From: Callaeas wilsoni
Lineage: Eukaryota; Chordata; Aves; Passeriformes; Callaeidae
Length of the DNA stretch: 64,000 nucleotides
Direction of reading: 5' to 3'
Assembly: GCA_013398955.1 (NCBI GenBank)
Contig: VWPU01000913.1
Coordinates: 1-64,000 of the forward strand
Below are positions 1 to 12,639 of the stretch, piece by piece (the first letter of the stretch is position 1; the number at the start of each line of letters is the position of its first letter). The notes below the pieces were generated by a model. The model was given only the letters and a program-made list of their open reading frames with translations. It did no database searches and was not told the DNA's origin. A program made the translations under genes and the position numbers.

Positions 1-93
1 TTCTGAAATTAAATTCTCTCTCTAATAGCGTGAAAGGTGTGACTGAAAATGTGTGCTTGCAGTCACACTGTGTGCAAGCACACTGCATGCGTT

Positions 94-132
94 CTGCACA
101 TCTGGAAACAGGAGCTGCACATCTGGAAACAG
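94..132. repeat. Short tandem duplication, 21-bp period, 2 copies
   Basis: The 18-base string CTGCACATCTGGAAACAG occurs at 94-111 and again at 115-132, a 21-bp period. It is a simple local duplication with no coding significance that I can see. Confidence 0.75.
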
Positions 133-3100
133 CCCAGGTCCTGCATTCAGCCCTGGGAGCTGGTAGCTGCCTTACCCTGGGCCTTGGCCCTTCTGTGCCC
201 TGCATATTTCCATAAATGCTCAGTTTTATCTATATGGGATCAAATTGATTCTATCGAGAAGAGAATAATTTGTTGTTTACTTAGGCTCAGTTCCTCATCT
301 CCAGCACTGCTTAATCCTTTGCAAAAAAACCCAACAAAGTCTCACTGAAAACATCAAGGGCAACACTGCTAAAGAGATGGAAAATGGAACACTAAATCTC
401 TCCTAGTTCCTTTCCCGTTCTTTCCTACTTAGCATGTGACAAATTTTCTATAACACCCACTAAATATGTTGATTTTATGGGTTCTCAGTTGAGCAGTAGG
501 GCACCATTTAATCTCTCCATCCCTTGGCATTGTGCTGAGCAGTGAGAGAGGACCAAGCAATGAATTTGTCAGAACGTTTTGCAGAGCTCTGAGGTGCATG
601 GCATTCAAACAACATCACACCAGGAGTCTAAATCTATGAGTCTAGAGGTTAGTTACAGATAGAAAGAATAAATCAAGCAATAAAGGATGCCTATAAAAAA
701 AGGATGCTGCCTTTTAAATGAAGACACTTCAGAGTTCATCATAAACCTCTGACAGACATTCAGTCACTCTGCTTGCTGTCACATTCTGAAATATATTTGA
801 AGGTGCCTGCATATTTTATGCTGTAACCTCTAATAAACACATGCACATTTTCAATGATGTTGCATCACACCTTGTGAGCTGATGAGACTTGAAAGGGGAA
901 TCGCTGCCAGGGAAATGGGAGCTCTGCAGGCAGAGGTGCTCAGAGGCACATGAAAGGTGTTTCTGTGGCTCACACAGTCTGTCAAAACGTCCATGCACTA
1001 CCAAAGAGAGTGCTGGTTGCATAACCATCCGTTTGAGGAAGCTCTCCTCCAGCTGGATGCCAGTTCCCAGTTTCCCAGTGAAGCAAAGCACAATTCCCTG
1101 AGTATCTGACTTTCCTAGGCCAGGCTGTGGGAGGTTCCAGCGCCGGCCACGCTGCCAGTGGGACTGTCCTACAACAGACAATTCTACAGCAAAATAATTG
1201 CTGGGTTTGGTTTGGATTTCCAGGGGGGAAAAAAACAAAGCTCGATATAAACAAAAGCAACATCTGGCTGCACTTTCAAAGCGATGAAAAGCAAAATCAG
1301 CCTTCAAGAGCCAGACTGAAATTTCAGCAGGGCCGCTGTAATGGTTCTCTTGCTTCTCAAATGGAGATTACGGCTCTCCTGGAAGAACAATTGCAAGACT
1401 TATGCAGGGCCAATACTTAAAATTGACCACCCCTTAATTTTTAGTGTCTGTCAGGAATTAATGGTGTGGCATTGATTTATGGAGCTATCCAGGCTACTAC
1501 TGCTGAGCTCCCTTCTTTTCAGAGATAAGTATTCTGGGAAGCTGCTGGAACGTTTGTTATCCATCAGGACTCGTCAGCCACTCTCCATATGGTTTGCTGC
1601 AGTCAGAAAAATGCAAAATTCTTCCTAAAAGTGTCATTTTCTGCAGCTCAAGAAGTGCACTTTCTGAGAGACGGATTAACAGCAAAGCAGAGGAGGCAAT
1701 AATTATTATTAGTCTGTATTTCAAAAAGTAACTGAAGACATTTGAGCACCTGAGAAATTAATATATTTAATCCTTGATTTTTCCAAGTAGGACTGTCCAT
1801 ACTATATAAATTATCAAGGGGTCACAAGCTGGTCATTTTTTAAAAAGAATTTGACAATTCTGGCATTTTCTACTAATTAGAAAAAGAAAAATAGAGGAAC
1901 CAAATGCAGAAAAAAATAAAACAGCTGATGCTTTAAGTGCTTGTGGTCAGTATAAGAATGTGCAGAGTTTGCAAATCTGACTTAGCTACTTGAAAAATGA
2001 TGGGATCTACTTTCAGTGAAAGGCTGAGGCATGGAGAAGAGACTGGGATGATCAGTTATCCCATGAGAATAGTGCAGTGTCTCCCTGTGGCATGCCACCA
2101 AACTTCCCATAAAAAACCATGTAATCTTGGCTTCAAAACACATCAGCATTACCCTGCTTTTTAAACAGATCTATGTAAATATGTGTAAGTGCTGTATGTA
2201 GTAAGGGAGAAGTGACGTCTTGGACTTGTTCCTTTTTGGGCTTATCTTCTGTTGGCATTAAAGTTACCACGATGCCAAACTCTGAAGTGTTTAAATATCT
2301 AAACTGGAGAGTTTGGAGAGTGTACAAAGTGTATGGATGGGTAGAGTCAGTGTTGCTTCCCTTCTGAGTAATTACTGATTTATCCTGGATGGCAGAAGAG
2401 GTATCTTCCATTCCAAACCTGAATATACTCGTGGAGATGGTGAAGCTGTTTTATCTGTGAGGGTTATAACTTTGAGGGAGGGATCTGTTGGCGATGCTGG
2501 ATTTGCCCCTGTGTGAATTCCCTTCTCCTGTGATGTGTGAAGCCCTGGGTGCTGGGGAGCTGAGGAAGCTGGAAGGATGGAGAGCTGGGGTACCCACCCC
2601 ACTGTGCTGCAGAGCGAGTCCCTCAGAAACTGCCACTAGCACAGCTCAGCTTTTCCTGCTCTGCCCTCTGCCACTCTAAACGTTCCTGAGCTGCTTTTAT
2701 ACATGCTCAGGCCACCAGCACGTGTCTGTGTTTTTCCTGAAACTTTACCATTTCTTATCTTGAAATTGGAGAGTCTGGAGCTATTTGAGTTCTATTTGTG
2801 TATCCACAGCACAGAGCACAGTGGAAGTAAGAGCTGGCTGTCACAGTTGCAGGGCAATCTGCTTTCCTCTCCCTGGATCCTTGTGGAGTGGGGTGCCAGA
2901 GGTGTCCCATTTCCACACCAAACTCCCTGACAGCCCTCAGTGCACAATGCAGAACGGTACAGAGATAACCAGGCTGGCTTTGGCACTGAACAGGGACTGT
3001 CCTGCTACCCTGCAGCTTGGCATGGGATGGTTTAGCCTCTCATGTTGTGGTGACTGAACCAACCACAGCAATGCCCAGGGGGCCACACAGCCCAGATAAA

Positions 3101-3239
3101 GAGGTTTGGTGGGCTGGCTCCAAAGGTTAAATGCCTCTCTGTGAGGATGGCTTCTCCCACTGAATTCCTGTGACCTGGTTTGGGTTTGGTCTGTGTGATT
3201 GACAGAGGACAGACACCCCTTGTATCTCCTAAGGAAAGG

Positions 3240-3442
3240 TAACCAGGTCTGTCCTGCCCTTCCCTTCTTCCTATAGGTCATTGCTATGTCATCCCTGCCT
3301 CCTTCTCTGTACCCCCTTTAAATGCATCCTGGCTGGAAGTTCCTTCCTCTTCGTGTCCGGACCCCTTNTTCGAGGGAGCCAATAAACCCTTGGAATACCG
3401 GCCGAAGGAGCCGCCTCCCTCATTCATTTCTGGCCACACTTG
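3240..3442 (+). mobile_element. Possible endogenous retrovirus LTR fragment (solo)
   Basis: This segment has an LTR-like order of signals. A TTTAAA box sits near 3317, an AATAAA polyadenylation signal at 3381-3386 is followed by CCTTGGAATACC, then comes a GC-rich U5-like stretch and a possible CA terminus near 3437. Its base composition and CpG content differ sharply from the surrounding intron. I see no flanking gag, pol or env frame and no clear primer-binding site, so a solo or truncated LTR is the likeliest form. The 5' boundary is uncertain. It could instead be an unrelated GC-rich intronic island containing AATAAA by chance. Confidence 0.4.
3368..3368. other. Ambiguous base (N)
   Basis: A single undetermined base lies within the LTR-like segment, 13 bases upstream of the AATAAA hexamer. 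An isolated N in repeat-like, GC-rich sequence suggests an unresolved or joined assembly position. Confidence 0.99.
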
Positions 3443-6252
3443 GGCAGTCCTTAAGCCCTGGGCGCGCGTGGCTCCGTGCCTTCCACCGCCCGGGCGAGGG
3501 AGCTGCCAGCGAGGCACACGGTGCCATAGAGTGTGCTCCTCTCTGCTGGGCACCTCTGCACAAGCTGCAGCTCTCCTGGCCCGGCCACCATGCCAGGGTA
3601 CTAATGTACTCTCACGTGTCTTGCTCCAGGTGGAAACACTCCCCCTGGATCAGCCATGGCTGCTCTGAGCACCGTCCCCCTCAGGCTGCTCTGCTCCTCA
3701 GCAGTCAGTGCTCTCAGCACAAGCCTGACAGGCCCCACTGTAACTTTGACAACTCCAGCAGCAGAAGGGACTGGTAAAATTGCCTCACAAGAGCTCACGG
3801 TCTCATTTGCCAAGCCCAGTGCCTAAAGTGTAGCCTAGTTCACTCTCTCAGTGGAAAGCAAATAGAAAAATCATTTTCGCAGTGCCCGGCAATGTTTATC
3901 TTCCAGGTTGGCTGGCCTGCAGTGACATTAGTGTCCCCAGAGCCTCTGAACTTAATCATTTCCAGTTGCTGCTTGCCTGCTTGAAGCGATCCTAGTCCAC
4001 CCTCCACTGTGTTCCTCCTGCCAGTCACTATGGGAACAGCAATCAAAGCTCATATTTATGGCTCTGAAGATGTCCAAGGTCACGGAGCACAGGTCTAGTG
4101 GGAACAATTAAAACAGACCTGTCCAGTTACATCTCTTTAAGCTCTCCCCACATTACACCTTTAACTGGAGCAGTAAAGTTAAAGCAGCATGACTGTCAGG
4201 ATGTGGCTGCTTTATGGAAGATATCCTTTACAGAGATAAAGACACTCAGGATAACGTGGAAGCATGCTAGGAGTGAAGTCAGCATCGCTGGATAAAACCT
4301 GCCCCAGGTTTCATTCCACATCCATCCATGGCCAGAGCTGTGCCCAGCAGCCCTGGGCAGGTGTTCCCACTGGAGCAGCTCAGCTCTCTGCAGCTCCTGC
4401 CTTGTCCACCACAGGAGCTGCTGGGATGAAGTGGTCTGGACTCTTTTGGAGAGGCAGAGGATGTTTGCTCTGGTTTGGGGGGCTGTGTGGTGTCAGTGGT
4501 TTTGCCCTGGGTACTCCATTACTGTCATCACCTATAAACTAAAAATGGCAAAGGTGCATTTTTAGGGTAACAGCAAATATTGTTTACACCTGGTGACTTG
4601 CTCTATGGCGGGATACAGGGAGATAAAAAGGACTGCAAGAATAATTGGAGTAAGGTGGAGGGAAGAGCTGCAGTGAACTTCATGTCTGAGGGAGAGAGAA
4701 ATAATTATTTGGCAGTTCCCAGGTTTTATAAGAGGTGGCTGCTTCTCTCTCCCTTCCTGTTTCAGCCAGGGCCACTTTCTATTGAGGGACCCGTGTGATG
4801 GGACTCATGGTTCCATTGTCTGTGTTTTATTGGGTCTGGGGGTGGAATAGGTTCCTTCCCTTGGGCGCTAATGGAGTTCGTTACAAAAGAATGAAAATCA
4901 TTTAGGCCAGAAGATCCAGCAGCAGATACCACGTGGAGGTGAGATAGAGTTACCTCCTTCGTGTGCAATGGTCACAGAAAGATGCAACACCAGAATTTCA
5001 GAAACAGGCCAGCAGGCATCTAAATGTCTTCACAAATCTCCAGGATTTTTTAATAGTTGTATTATATCAAATATATTCCCTTCTAATTCACAGCTAATTG
5101 AGTTTGGGTGGCCTGGGCATGTTTAGTTAGTATCTTCTTGCATAGGATTAGTTTTAAGTGCTATAGATGAAAGAAGTTCTTACTGTGCACAGTGCTGAGG
5201 AGACCAAGCTGTGTCCCAAGCAAACTGAAATGGGTTCTCTGGTGGATGTGCAGCAGGGCTGGGGCTCAGGCAGGAGAAAACCCAGATGGACCCCAGGCCA
5301 CTGCATCTCTACCACTTCTAAATTGCTTTGAAATGCAAATATTCACTGCCACAAAACACTGGGATGCTGGGATGGTGCATGGACCTGGGACTGTGTTTTA
5401 GAAAAGCAGCTAAAAAAATACTGAAGTTTCCATTTTGAAGCTTTTCTGTGGCAGGATTAAGCAGTTCCCTGGCAAATGGATGCACAGCCATGGGCTGAGG
5501 TTGTGGGTTCTTCACCTTTCACTCTCAAAGTTTGGATCCAGCCTGAAAAGTTGCATTTTGGTATCTGGGCAACCTTAAAGTCTGGCTGTGAAAAATGAAA
5601 GGAAGCATTGGAAAAATCTTTATCATTAATGTTGAGAACATTCCTTATCTATCTTGAAAAGGGGAAACAGGAGGTAACAGGCTTCATGTGCCTCCTCCCT
5701 ACTGAGGAAACTTCTCTGAAGGAAGTTTTCTACTGTGTTTCTGTGATACAAATGTGTAGATTTTCTGAGCTCTGTATGGCAGGCTTGATAGGGCAGTGTC
5801 AAAACCAGAGATGTGTTAGGCTGACTCACTCCTGTGCTTTGTCCCAGCTGGGTAAGATTAATAACAACTGGGAAGTGCTACTGGTTTGGACTGGGAGGTC
5901 CAGAACTGAATGTGGCTCCTCAGTGTGGTGCGTGGGTGTGACACAAATGTTCTCATTTCCTTGGGAGCAGCAAGCGAGGACTGGATTGGCTGTTCTGGAA
6001 CTGGAAATAACCACTCCTGGCTGCTGGGACGTGGGGGTGTCACAAGGAATGCTGAGCTCTGGCATTCCCCGTGCCAGGGGGGCGACAGGCCAGCCTTGGC
6101 AGGGAGCACTTCCCTGCTCTGGGGAGCAGGTGGCATTTGCAAACCTGGCAGATTGGCAGCTTCAAATGGTAGAAACCACGACATCTCTCGCACCCTTTGC
6201 CTCAAAGAACAGAAACACCCCAGCATTTTAAAGAGCAGGGAAGGTTCCAGCT

Positions 6253-6302
6253 CCTGCCCTGCCCTGCCTTGCCCTGCCCTGCCCTGCCCTGCCCTGCCCT
6301 GC
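6253..6302. repeat. (CCCTG)n pentanucleotide microsatellite
   Basis: About ten consecutive CCCTG/GCCCT units with one C-to-T variant near 6269. It is open in all frames, which lengthens spurious open reading frames crossing it on both strands. Confidence 0.95.
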
Positions 6303-6652
6303 TCGGTGCCTTTGGTTGCTGACCCAGAGGAAGACCACAGCACTAATTTTCACTGGGAAGGTTTTAGAAGTGATGGCCACCCATTAAAAAAATCATCCAC
6401 GTTCCAGTTGCACTGGAGGAATCTGAACAGAGTTAAGTTCTTGCCTGTTTTATTTTTCCTCCTGTTGCCTACCAAGCAGACAATCAATAGTGTTAATGTG
6501 ACTGCTTAGAGGTGCCATGAGGGTGCAGGCAATTCAGAAAAAGCAAGGCATTCCAGGAAAAAAAAAAAATTATACCTTGCAGCTTTGATCGTTGTTGGTT
6601 TCTAAGACCATAAAAACCACCCACAATTCATATTTTCTCTTGCAGTGTTTCT

Positions 6653-6654
<2 letters not shown>

Positions 6655-6684
<30 letters not shown>
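6655..6684. repeat. (ATT)10 trinucleotide microsatellite
   Basis: Ten uninterrupted ATT units. Read in one frame it gives a run of tyrosines, so an apparent open frame across it should not be read as a protein. Confidence 0.97.
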
Positions 6685-7516
6685 TTGTTTGGCTGTGCAA
6701 AGGGAGAATTAAGGTTGATTTTAAGGTGCAATTTCCTTTCTCTTGTTGTGTTCCCAAGGTAACTCTATTGACTTCTTTTAAAGGCAGTACTTGGGAAGTC
6801 AGTGGGGTGAGATCCGTGTACCTGGGGGCATTCCCACCTCACAAGACCATCTGGTGAAGTTCCTTGTGGAGGTGATGGCTCAGGGCCGTGCTTTGCAGCA
6901 GAGGAGGCAGTCTGTGAGGAAGTTTTCCAATGAGTTGGCTTGGATAATAGGAAAAAATCAGCAGCAAACAGTTGCCTGTATCAATTTGCTGTGCTGGGGA
7001 GAATTATTCCTCCTGGGCTGTGCTGAGCCATCCCCACCAGGCTGCAGTGAACCCAGGGACCGCTGGATGTGCTCACCTGTGGTCACAAAGGCACTTCATC
7101 TCGCAGCTGGGAGTGGAATTCCAGTGCCTCAGCCACCAAGCCAGTTCACCTAGCTGCCTGCCTTTTAAAAATCAAAATAAAATAGCGTAAAACAAATTGA
7201 AAATGCCAGCCAAGAACCTGTACTAGGAAGGGGCTATGCCACTGAGTGGTAAGCAGCTTTTCTGCCATCAGTTCTTTTTTGGTTTTTAATCTATTTCATT
7301 TCACCTGCATTTGACCTCTTCCATTAGCAACTGGAACTGTCTTTGTTACCTGCTAAAGAGACATCCAGGGCAGGTTATTACAGTCAAAAGGCAGACTTGC
7401 CCAAGGAAAGATGGAAGGAACCTTGCAAGAGTCAAGAAATGTTGAACACATTCTCATTTTGCTGTGGTTGGCCCAAGGAGCAGGAGAAGAGGTTTCATGC
7501 CTTAGAATGAACAAGG

Positions 7517-7566
7517 TCAACAACTTACACTGTGGATGCCATCAACAACTTACACTGTGGATGCCA
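7517..7566. repeat. Perfect 25-bp tandem duplication
   Basis: The 25-base unit beginning TCAACAACTTACACTGTGG occurs at 7517-7541 and identically at 7542-7566. The lack of divergence suggests a recent event. Confidence 0.95.
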
Positions 7567-8589
7567 GCAGCAGCACCGTGGATATCAAATAGCAAAAGGA
7601 GAGGAAAAAGAAGGAATCAGAGCTTCCTGAGACACACGCCTGTGAGCAGCAGGGTTTCATAGCTCCCAGACCTCACCAGGTGAAGCAGGACAGGGATGTC
7701 CCTCCCCTAAGAAGAGGTGGATTTATGCCAGTAGGGGCATCTCCCAGCACGTGGTGAATTGCCACCACCAGGCTCAATAGTCTCTCTTGTAGTTAAGAAA
7801 AATATCATCTGGCATATCTGTCTTGAAAGATTGCCAAGGCTTACCTCTGAATGCATGTTTTACTCAGGAGTGATTATGTGCAAAAGATAAATAGAAAACA
7901 GTTTTAGTTTTAGCTGAAAATAAATTGATGCTAAGAATTTGCAAAACATCCCCTTCCCTGAATTAAAGTAGTCCCTTTGGAGACATCTCTATACTCTCTT
8001 TTTCAGCAAGTTGGGCTTTTTTTCTTCCTGATCTCTTTATCTCTCTGCTCCTTTCCTCCCTCCACCCACCCACACAATTCCTTTCTTTTCTTCCCTACAC
8101 CATTTCCCAACGTATTTTCTTTTGCATATTTGAAAGCAAGAAATTAGTGGGAAATCTCAAAGAGCGGTAAGATTTTCCGTTCTACACTATCAAAGAGCTT
8201 TGAGCCTGACTTGTTCAAATACTCCCCATCCCTTCCATTGCCCTTCCAAACTCCTCTGTGCCAAAAAGATCACAAGGAGGAGCCCTGGGCCCCTCTCACC
8301 ATCTCTGTCCTTGGTGGTCTTGCCCATTCCTTGGCTTTGTTTTGGTGTTCCTCCCAAAGCAAGGCTGGGAACGAGTGATCCGGAGGGGGAAACATTCCCA
8401 GCTCTGAGCAGGAGCCCAGCACTTTGGAAAAGAGGATGGAGCAGTATTGTTGCATGATAATGGGCTGGATTTGAGGAGTTTGGATCATTTCTGTGCCCTT
8501 GCACTTGCAGACACGGAACCACATTGCTGGTGTAACTTGTGACTGTGAAAGAGGCCACAACCTCGGCATATGCATCCCTTTACATTTAC

Positions 8590-9010
8590 AATTTATGCAC
8601 ATTTACCATTTTTTTAAAGTATACTGCAACAGAAAACGGTACATCTTCTGCATAAAAATGAAAAGTAACTGAAAACCTGTTATATGCTCTATATAGCTCT
8701 GATCAGAGGGCGAAAAGATGACTGCAGATTTGTGGTTGACAGCCTTCAGAAAAGGTTCAACAGAGTGTGAAAATTGACATTTAGCAAATAGCAATTCAGC
8801 CTTCATTTTTCGTGAAGCTGCTTGAAATAAACGGCAGGTTTTAAACAAAATGTTTGGTCAGTTGTTATATTGGATGTTGCTTGTCTCATTACTGCAGTTA
8901 ATTAAAAGGGGGGACAATAAGTCAAAGCCAGAGTCAATAAGTTTGTTAATAAAGATGTAATTTGGTGAAATCATTATAAATTGACTGTACAATGAATGGA
9001 TGTGCTACAG
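8590..9010. promoter_or_regulatory. Candidate conserved non-coding element (intronic)
   Basis: This A+T-rich, non-repetitive block is dense in TAAT/ATTA cores and homeobox- or TCF-like words, for example TTAATTAAAAGG near 8900 and GTTAATAAAG near 8945. No coding signature is visible in the block as a whole. The call rests on texture only; conservation was not tested. Confidence 0.22.
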
Positions 9011-9929
9011 GAATGTGAGTGTCTGAAGGTCCATAAATGGGTTTTCAGAAATACCCATCAGGCTGTGGCCAATTTGTCATGCTAAATAAGCTCTTAAAAT
9101 CCACTTAGGCAAGTGTGCACGTTTCCAAAGGGTATCACCACTGAGTAGATGATGCAGATGGACCTTTTTTTTTCCAGCCGGTTTTCTTACTCTGCCATTC
9201 CAAATCCTTTTTAGCTTTGTTATCTCTGTATTTGTCATTGTAAGTGATTTACTGTTAAGGCCAGTCTTTTTGGAAGGAATAGAATAAATCATCAGAGAGA
9301 AGAACGAGTAAATCATCACTGCAGTGAGTGCTGGAGGCTGAACCTGAGCACTACCCATGTGAGATTTTAATCCACCTGACCCTCTTCCTTCATTGCTGAC
9401 CAAACAGCAGGTGAAAACCCCATGGCAGACACACTTCAAAAATAATTTTAAAATGAAAATCTAGATCGACATCTCTTCTCTTCCTGAAGCAGTTCTGATG
9501 CAGGAGACTGCATGCAAAGTCTGATGCTAATGACTGCAATATTTGCATAGCGCTGCACCCCTGCCAGTAATCCTCTCATTGGAGCAGGCTGGGTTATCAG
9601 AGGAAAGCAATTTCTCTGCCAGGGATGGCATGCTGGTCTGCTCTGCAGGATTTTTCAACACTCTGAAAAACAGGAGAATAAGAGAAAAAAATTACATCAT
9701 GCTGCCTTATTTCAAAGTAGAGCAGAAGAGCAGATCATGGAAGTGGCAGAGATTTGGCCCAAATTCATGCAGCCACTGACTGCACATGACGGTCACCCCA
9801 AAACAGAGCACCGTGTACTGTGTTAACAGACACTGTATGGGTTCATCCAGCAAGTTCTACCTGACTCGAGTATCCATCTTTTCATTGGGTTTTACCATTT
9901 TAGCCTAACTCAGGTGGCTTTTGTCCTGC

Positions 9930-10060
9930 TGCCAGCCTCCAGCAGCCAGTATAAACTCCAGGAAAAAGCGGATTGAAGCCCGCACTGTTCCCTCCAGGAC
10001 AGCATCACTGTCGCGGCGCCCGCGGCTCGGCCTTGCTGGGAAATGTAGTGGCCCTGCAGA
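9930..10060. promoter_or_regulatory. CpG cluster with ZNF143/THAP11-type motif
   Basis: Eight CpG dinucleotides fall between 9969 and 10029, including TCGCGGCGCCCGCGGCTCGG, in an otherwise CpG-poor intron. Next to them, at 10034-10049, is TGCTGGGAAATGTAGT, whose complement reads ACTACATTTCCCAGCA. That matches the ACTACAnnTCCCA element bound by ZNF143 (Staf) with THAP11 at vertebrate promoters. CpG clustering beside this motif is typical of a constitutive promoter or an architectural (looping) site. No recognisable first exon follows on either strand. It may be a minor promoter, a chromatin anchor or a decayed retro-inserted promoter. Confidence 0.38.
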
Positions 10061-10935
10061 TCTCCTCTGTGATGTGTTCATCTCCTCTGTGTTCCTGAGG
10101 GCAGCACTTTGTTAGACACTGGGCAGCAAACGGTGTCAGTGGCCCCGAGGAAGAGCCACAACGCTTAATTTCTATTGCTTTTTCTACCCCTTGGCACAGG
10201 GACAGGGCATCAAGTTAATACCTAATCTTAGCAGCCTCTTCTGCAATTCTGCTTGAAAGGGTTTCTTCCAATTTATGCCTTTTAATTAGAAGCTTTCAAC
10301 CTGTAATTAGAAACTTACACCAGCCCAACCTTTATTTCTTAAAAAATGCATTTGTGGGTTAGGCAATTATGGTAACATGAAAAGTAATTATTTTTCTCCG
10401 TGTGCAAAATGAGTGTGGTCGTTCATGCAGCCAACAGGAGGAGGAAATTTTTTTTGTTTTCATTTGTTTTAATTTATTGCAAGAAGTTATGTAACAAGCA
10501 AAATAAACAGGTGGTTTATGCCGTAGATGAGGGATATATAACTCTGGTTTGGGGAGTGCAGGAAGGCTGTGGGCAATGGGATCAGAGGCACAGCCACACT
10601 GCAATTCCAAGCCCCCTGATTACCCCACACAGGTTATCCATGAAGAAATTTCCAGACTGTTACTTGAGCGGTTTTGACCCAGACTATGTAACTGTTCAAG
10701 AAGCTGTGGTCAGGTTTTTGTAATAAAGATAATTATGGGCTTTTAAGTGCCAGCCAGTGGCATCAATAGCAGCACTGTGCCTTAGTGAGGGCTCGGCCTG
10801 CCCTGTGATAATGTCATTTTATGTCCCAGTTCTGACCATGCCAAGAGAGGGGACAGCTGTCCTTAGGTTTCCTCTAGCCAGAGCTGACTCTGCTCCTGTA
10901 TTTCACAGCATGGCTGGTTACTGTCAGAGATGAGC

Positions 10936-11042
10936 TTGGAATGGTTTGGCTTGGAAGGGACCTTCAGGATCATCTCATTCCACCTCCTGCCATGGGCAGG
11001 GACACCTCCCACTAGACCAGGTTGCTCGCAGCCCTGTCCAGC
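10936..11042 (-). mobile_element. CR1 LINE 3'-end fragment
   Basis: Read on the minus strand, this is the end of an avian CR1 element. The plus strand carries the characteristic CTTGGAAGGGACCTTCAGG, GATCATCT and CTGCCATGGGCAGGGACACC segments, followed by CACTAGACCAGGTTGCT. Similarity is lost after about 11,042, giving the 5' truncation typical of CR1. Confidence 0.9.
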
Positions 11043-12639
11043 TTGTCCCTCCCATATCAACCGACAGGACTCTCCCCTGTGGGCTGGATTTCCTCAGTCC
11101 CACCCAGAGCTGCAGTGGTTTGTTATTCGAGGTGTGATCAGCAGTGCACAGCAGCTCTGTCCCCGCTCAGGATGCGGCTCCCGGCCACTCAGCATGTCCC
11201 TCTGGCCACAGTCAGGTGCTGGCACGTGGAGGTTCCCAGCACACGGCACACGGATGGCTCTGGGTGTCCCAGTTTGTCAGCTGAGGCTGAAAGATGGACC
11301 ACCCCAGGTGAGGAGAGTGACGTTGCAGTCATCTCTACACTTAGAACAGGAATAATTATTTTTACATCCCTGAATCCCTTCTCTGTCTGCTTAAACACAT
11401 CGTCTTTTTAAACCACATCTGTATTTACCACACATCATGTTCAACTATCTCCCAATTTCTATGATAATTTCCCTCCTTGATTTATAAGCAACAGAATTTT
11501 TTAATTATCCAGATGATTTTAATTTTCTCAGCCATACCTCCACTTCGTTAAACATTAATCTTGCACTTTCTTCTTAGACAATCTCTGCCCTTCACCACTT
11601 CTCCAGTACATAATGAAACCAGATCTCAATAGTATTACACAGTCATTTCTCTCCCTAGATTAATTTGATATCTTCTGCTTGATCTCAGGTTTTGTCTTGT
11701 AAATACTATATTTGGCTTCTGGTAAACTATTCCAGAAATAACTTTAAATGTGAAAAAGAAAAAAAAAATAACCCTAAGACATTTAAAACAACTTTACATA
11801 ATTACCTCGCCTTCAGCAATTCCTGTGCTGTAACACGGTAGGCAATCACAAAGAATTTACAGTTATATTTTGACTGCTCTGTGTTTTCCTACTTTTGCTG
11901 CTTTTTAGTGCTCTGAATAAGCCCCAGCTAGTGCAAAGTGTACTGGAAGACTGCAGCAGGGGATTTGCAGTGTGGTGGGAGGAACCATATGTTCAAACTT
12001 CTCCTCTTGCTGAGGAATGACATTTTTCTGGAGGGAGAATGAAAGCTGGTTCTCACCTGCTTGGTGCTGCAAGACAATACCATCCCTACAAGCTCCTCTG
12101 ATTACTCATTTGTCTAGACCCTCTCAAATCTTCTTTTAATATTAGCTGAGCATCTTCCTGGTGCTGCCTTTGACCTGCTTTGTGATGGTTTCAAGCCGCT
12201 GCTGTTAATTAGCCCTTCTCACAGAGCCGTGCTCTCTGAAGAGATAATAAAATATGTCCATTTCATGGTCAGAAGAGTATCGTTTTAGCATGAACTCTCT
12301 TCAGGAAAAGTTCACTAAACACAGGACCCATAACTCAAACTAGGTGAAAAATACATGAACTGGTCCATTGGGCTCTGAGCTGAAGTTACCAAAACCAGCA
12401 GCAGATTTATTACACGGCTGGTGATGAAGCATTCCTTGAAGCTGTAAGAGCTGTATTTAAAAAACAGGGAAGGAAAGGAAAGTTGTAAACACTAGGTTCC
12501 CTATCCAAGGAAATAGTAAAGCTTACAAAGTTGGCACAAGGGTAATTCATATTCCTTTCCCAATTCCTTTTTATCTTTCTCTTGACTCAGCTTTGTACAA
12601 AATCTCTTCAGCGCATGTTGCCCAAATACAGAGGAGCAA

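Noticed and set aside
5608..6509. Overlapping open frames of about 160-207 codons on both strands
   Set aside because: Three mutually overlapping frames are open, they cross or abut the (CCCTG)n repeat, and none shows a recognisable domain, signal or codon pattern. The spot is intronic to SGCD. Best explained as a stop-poor stretch.
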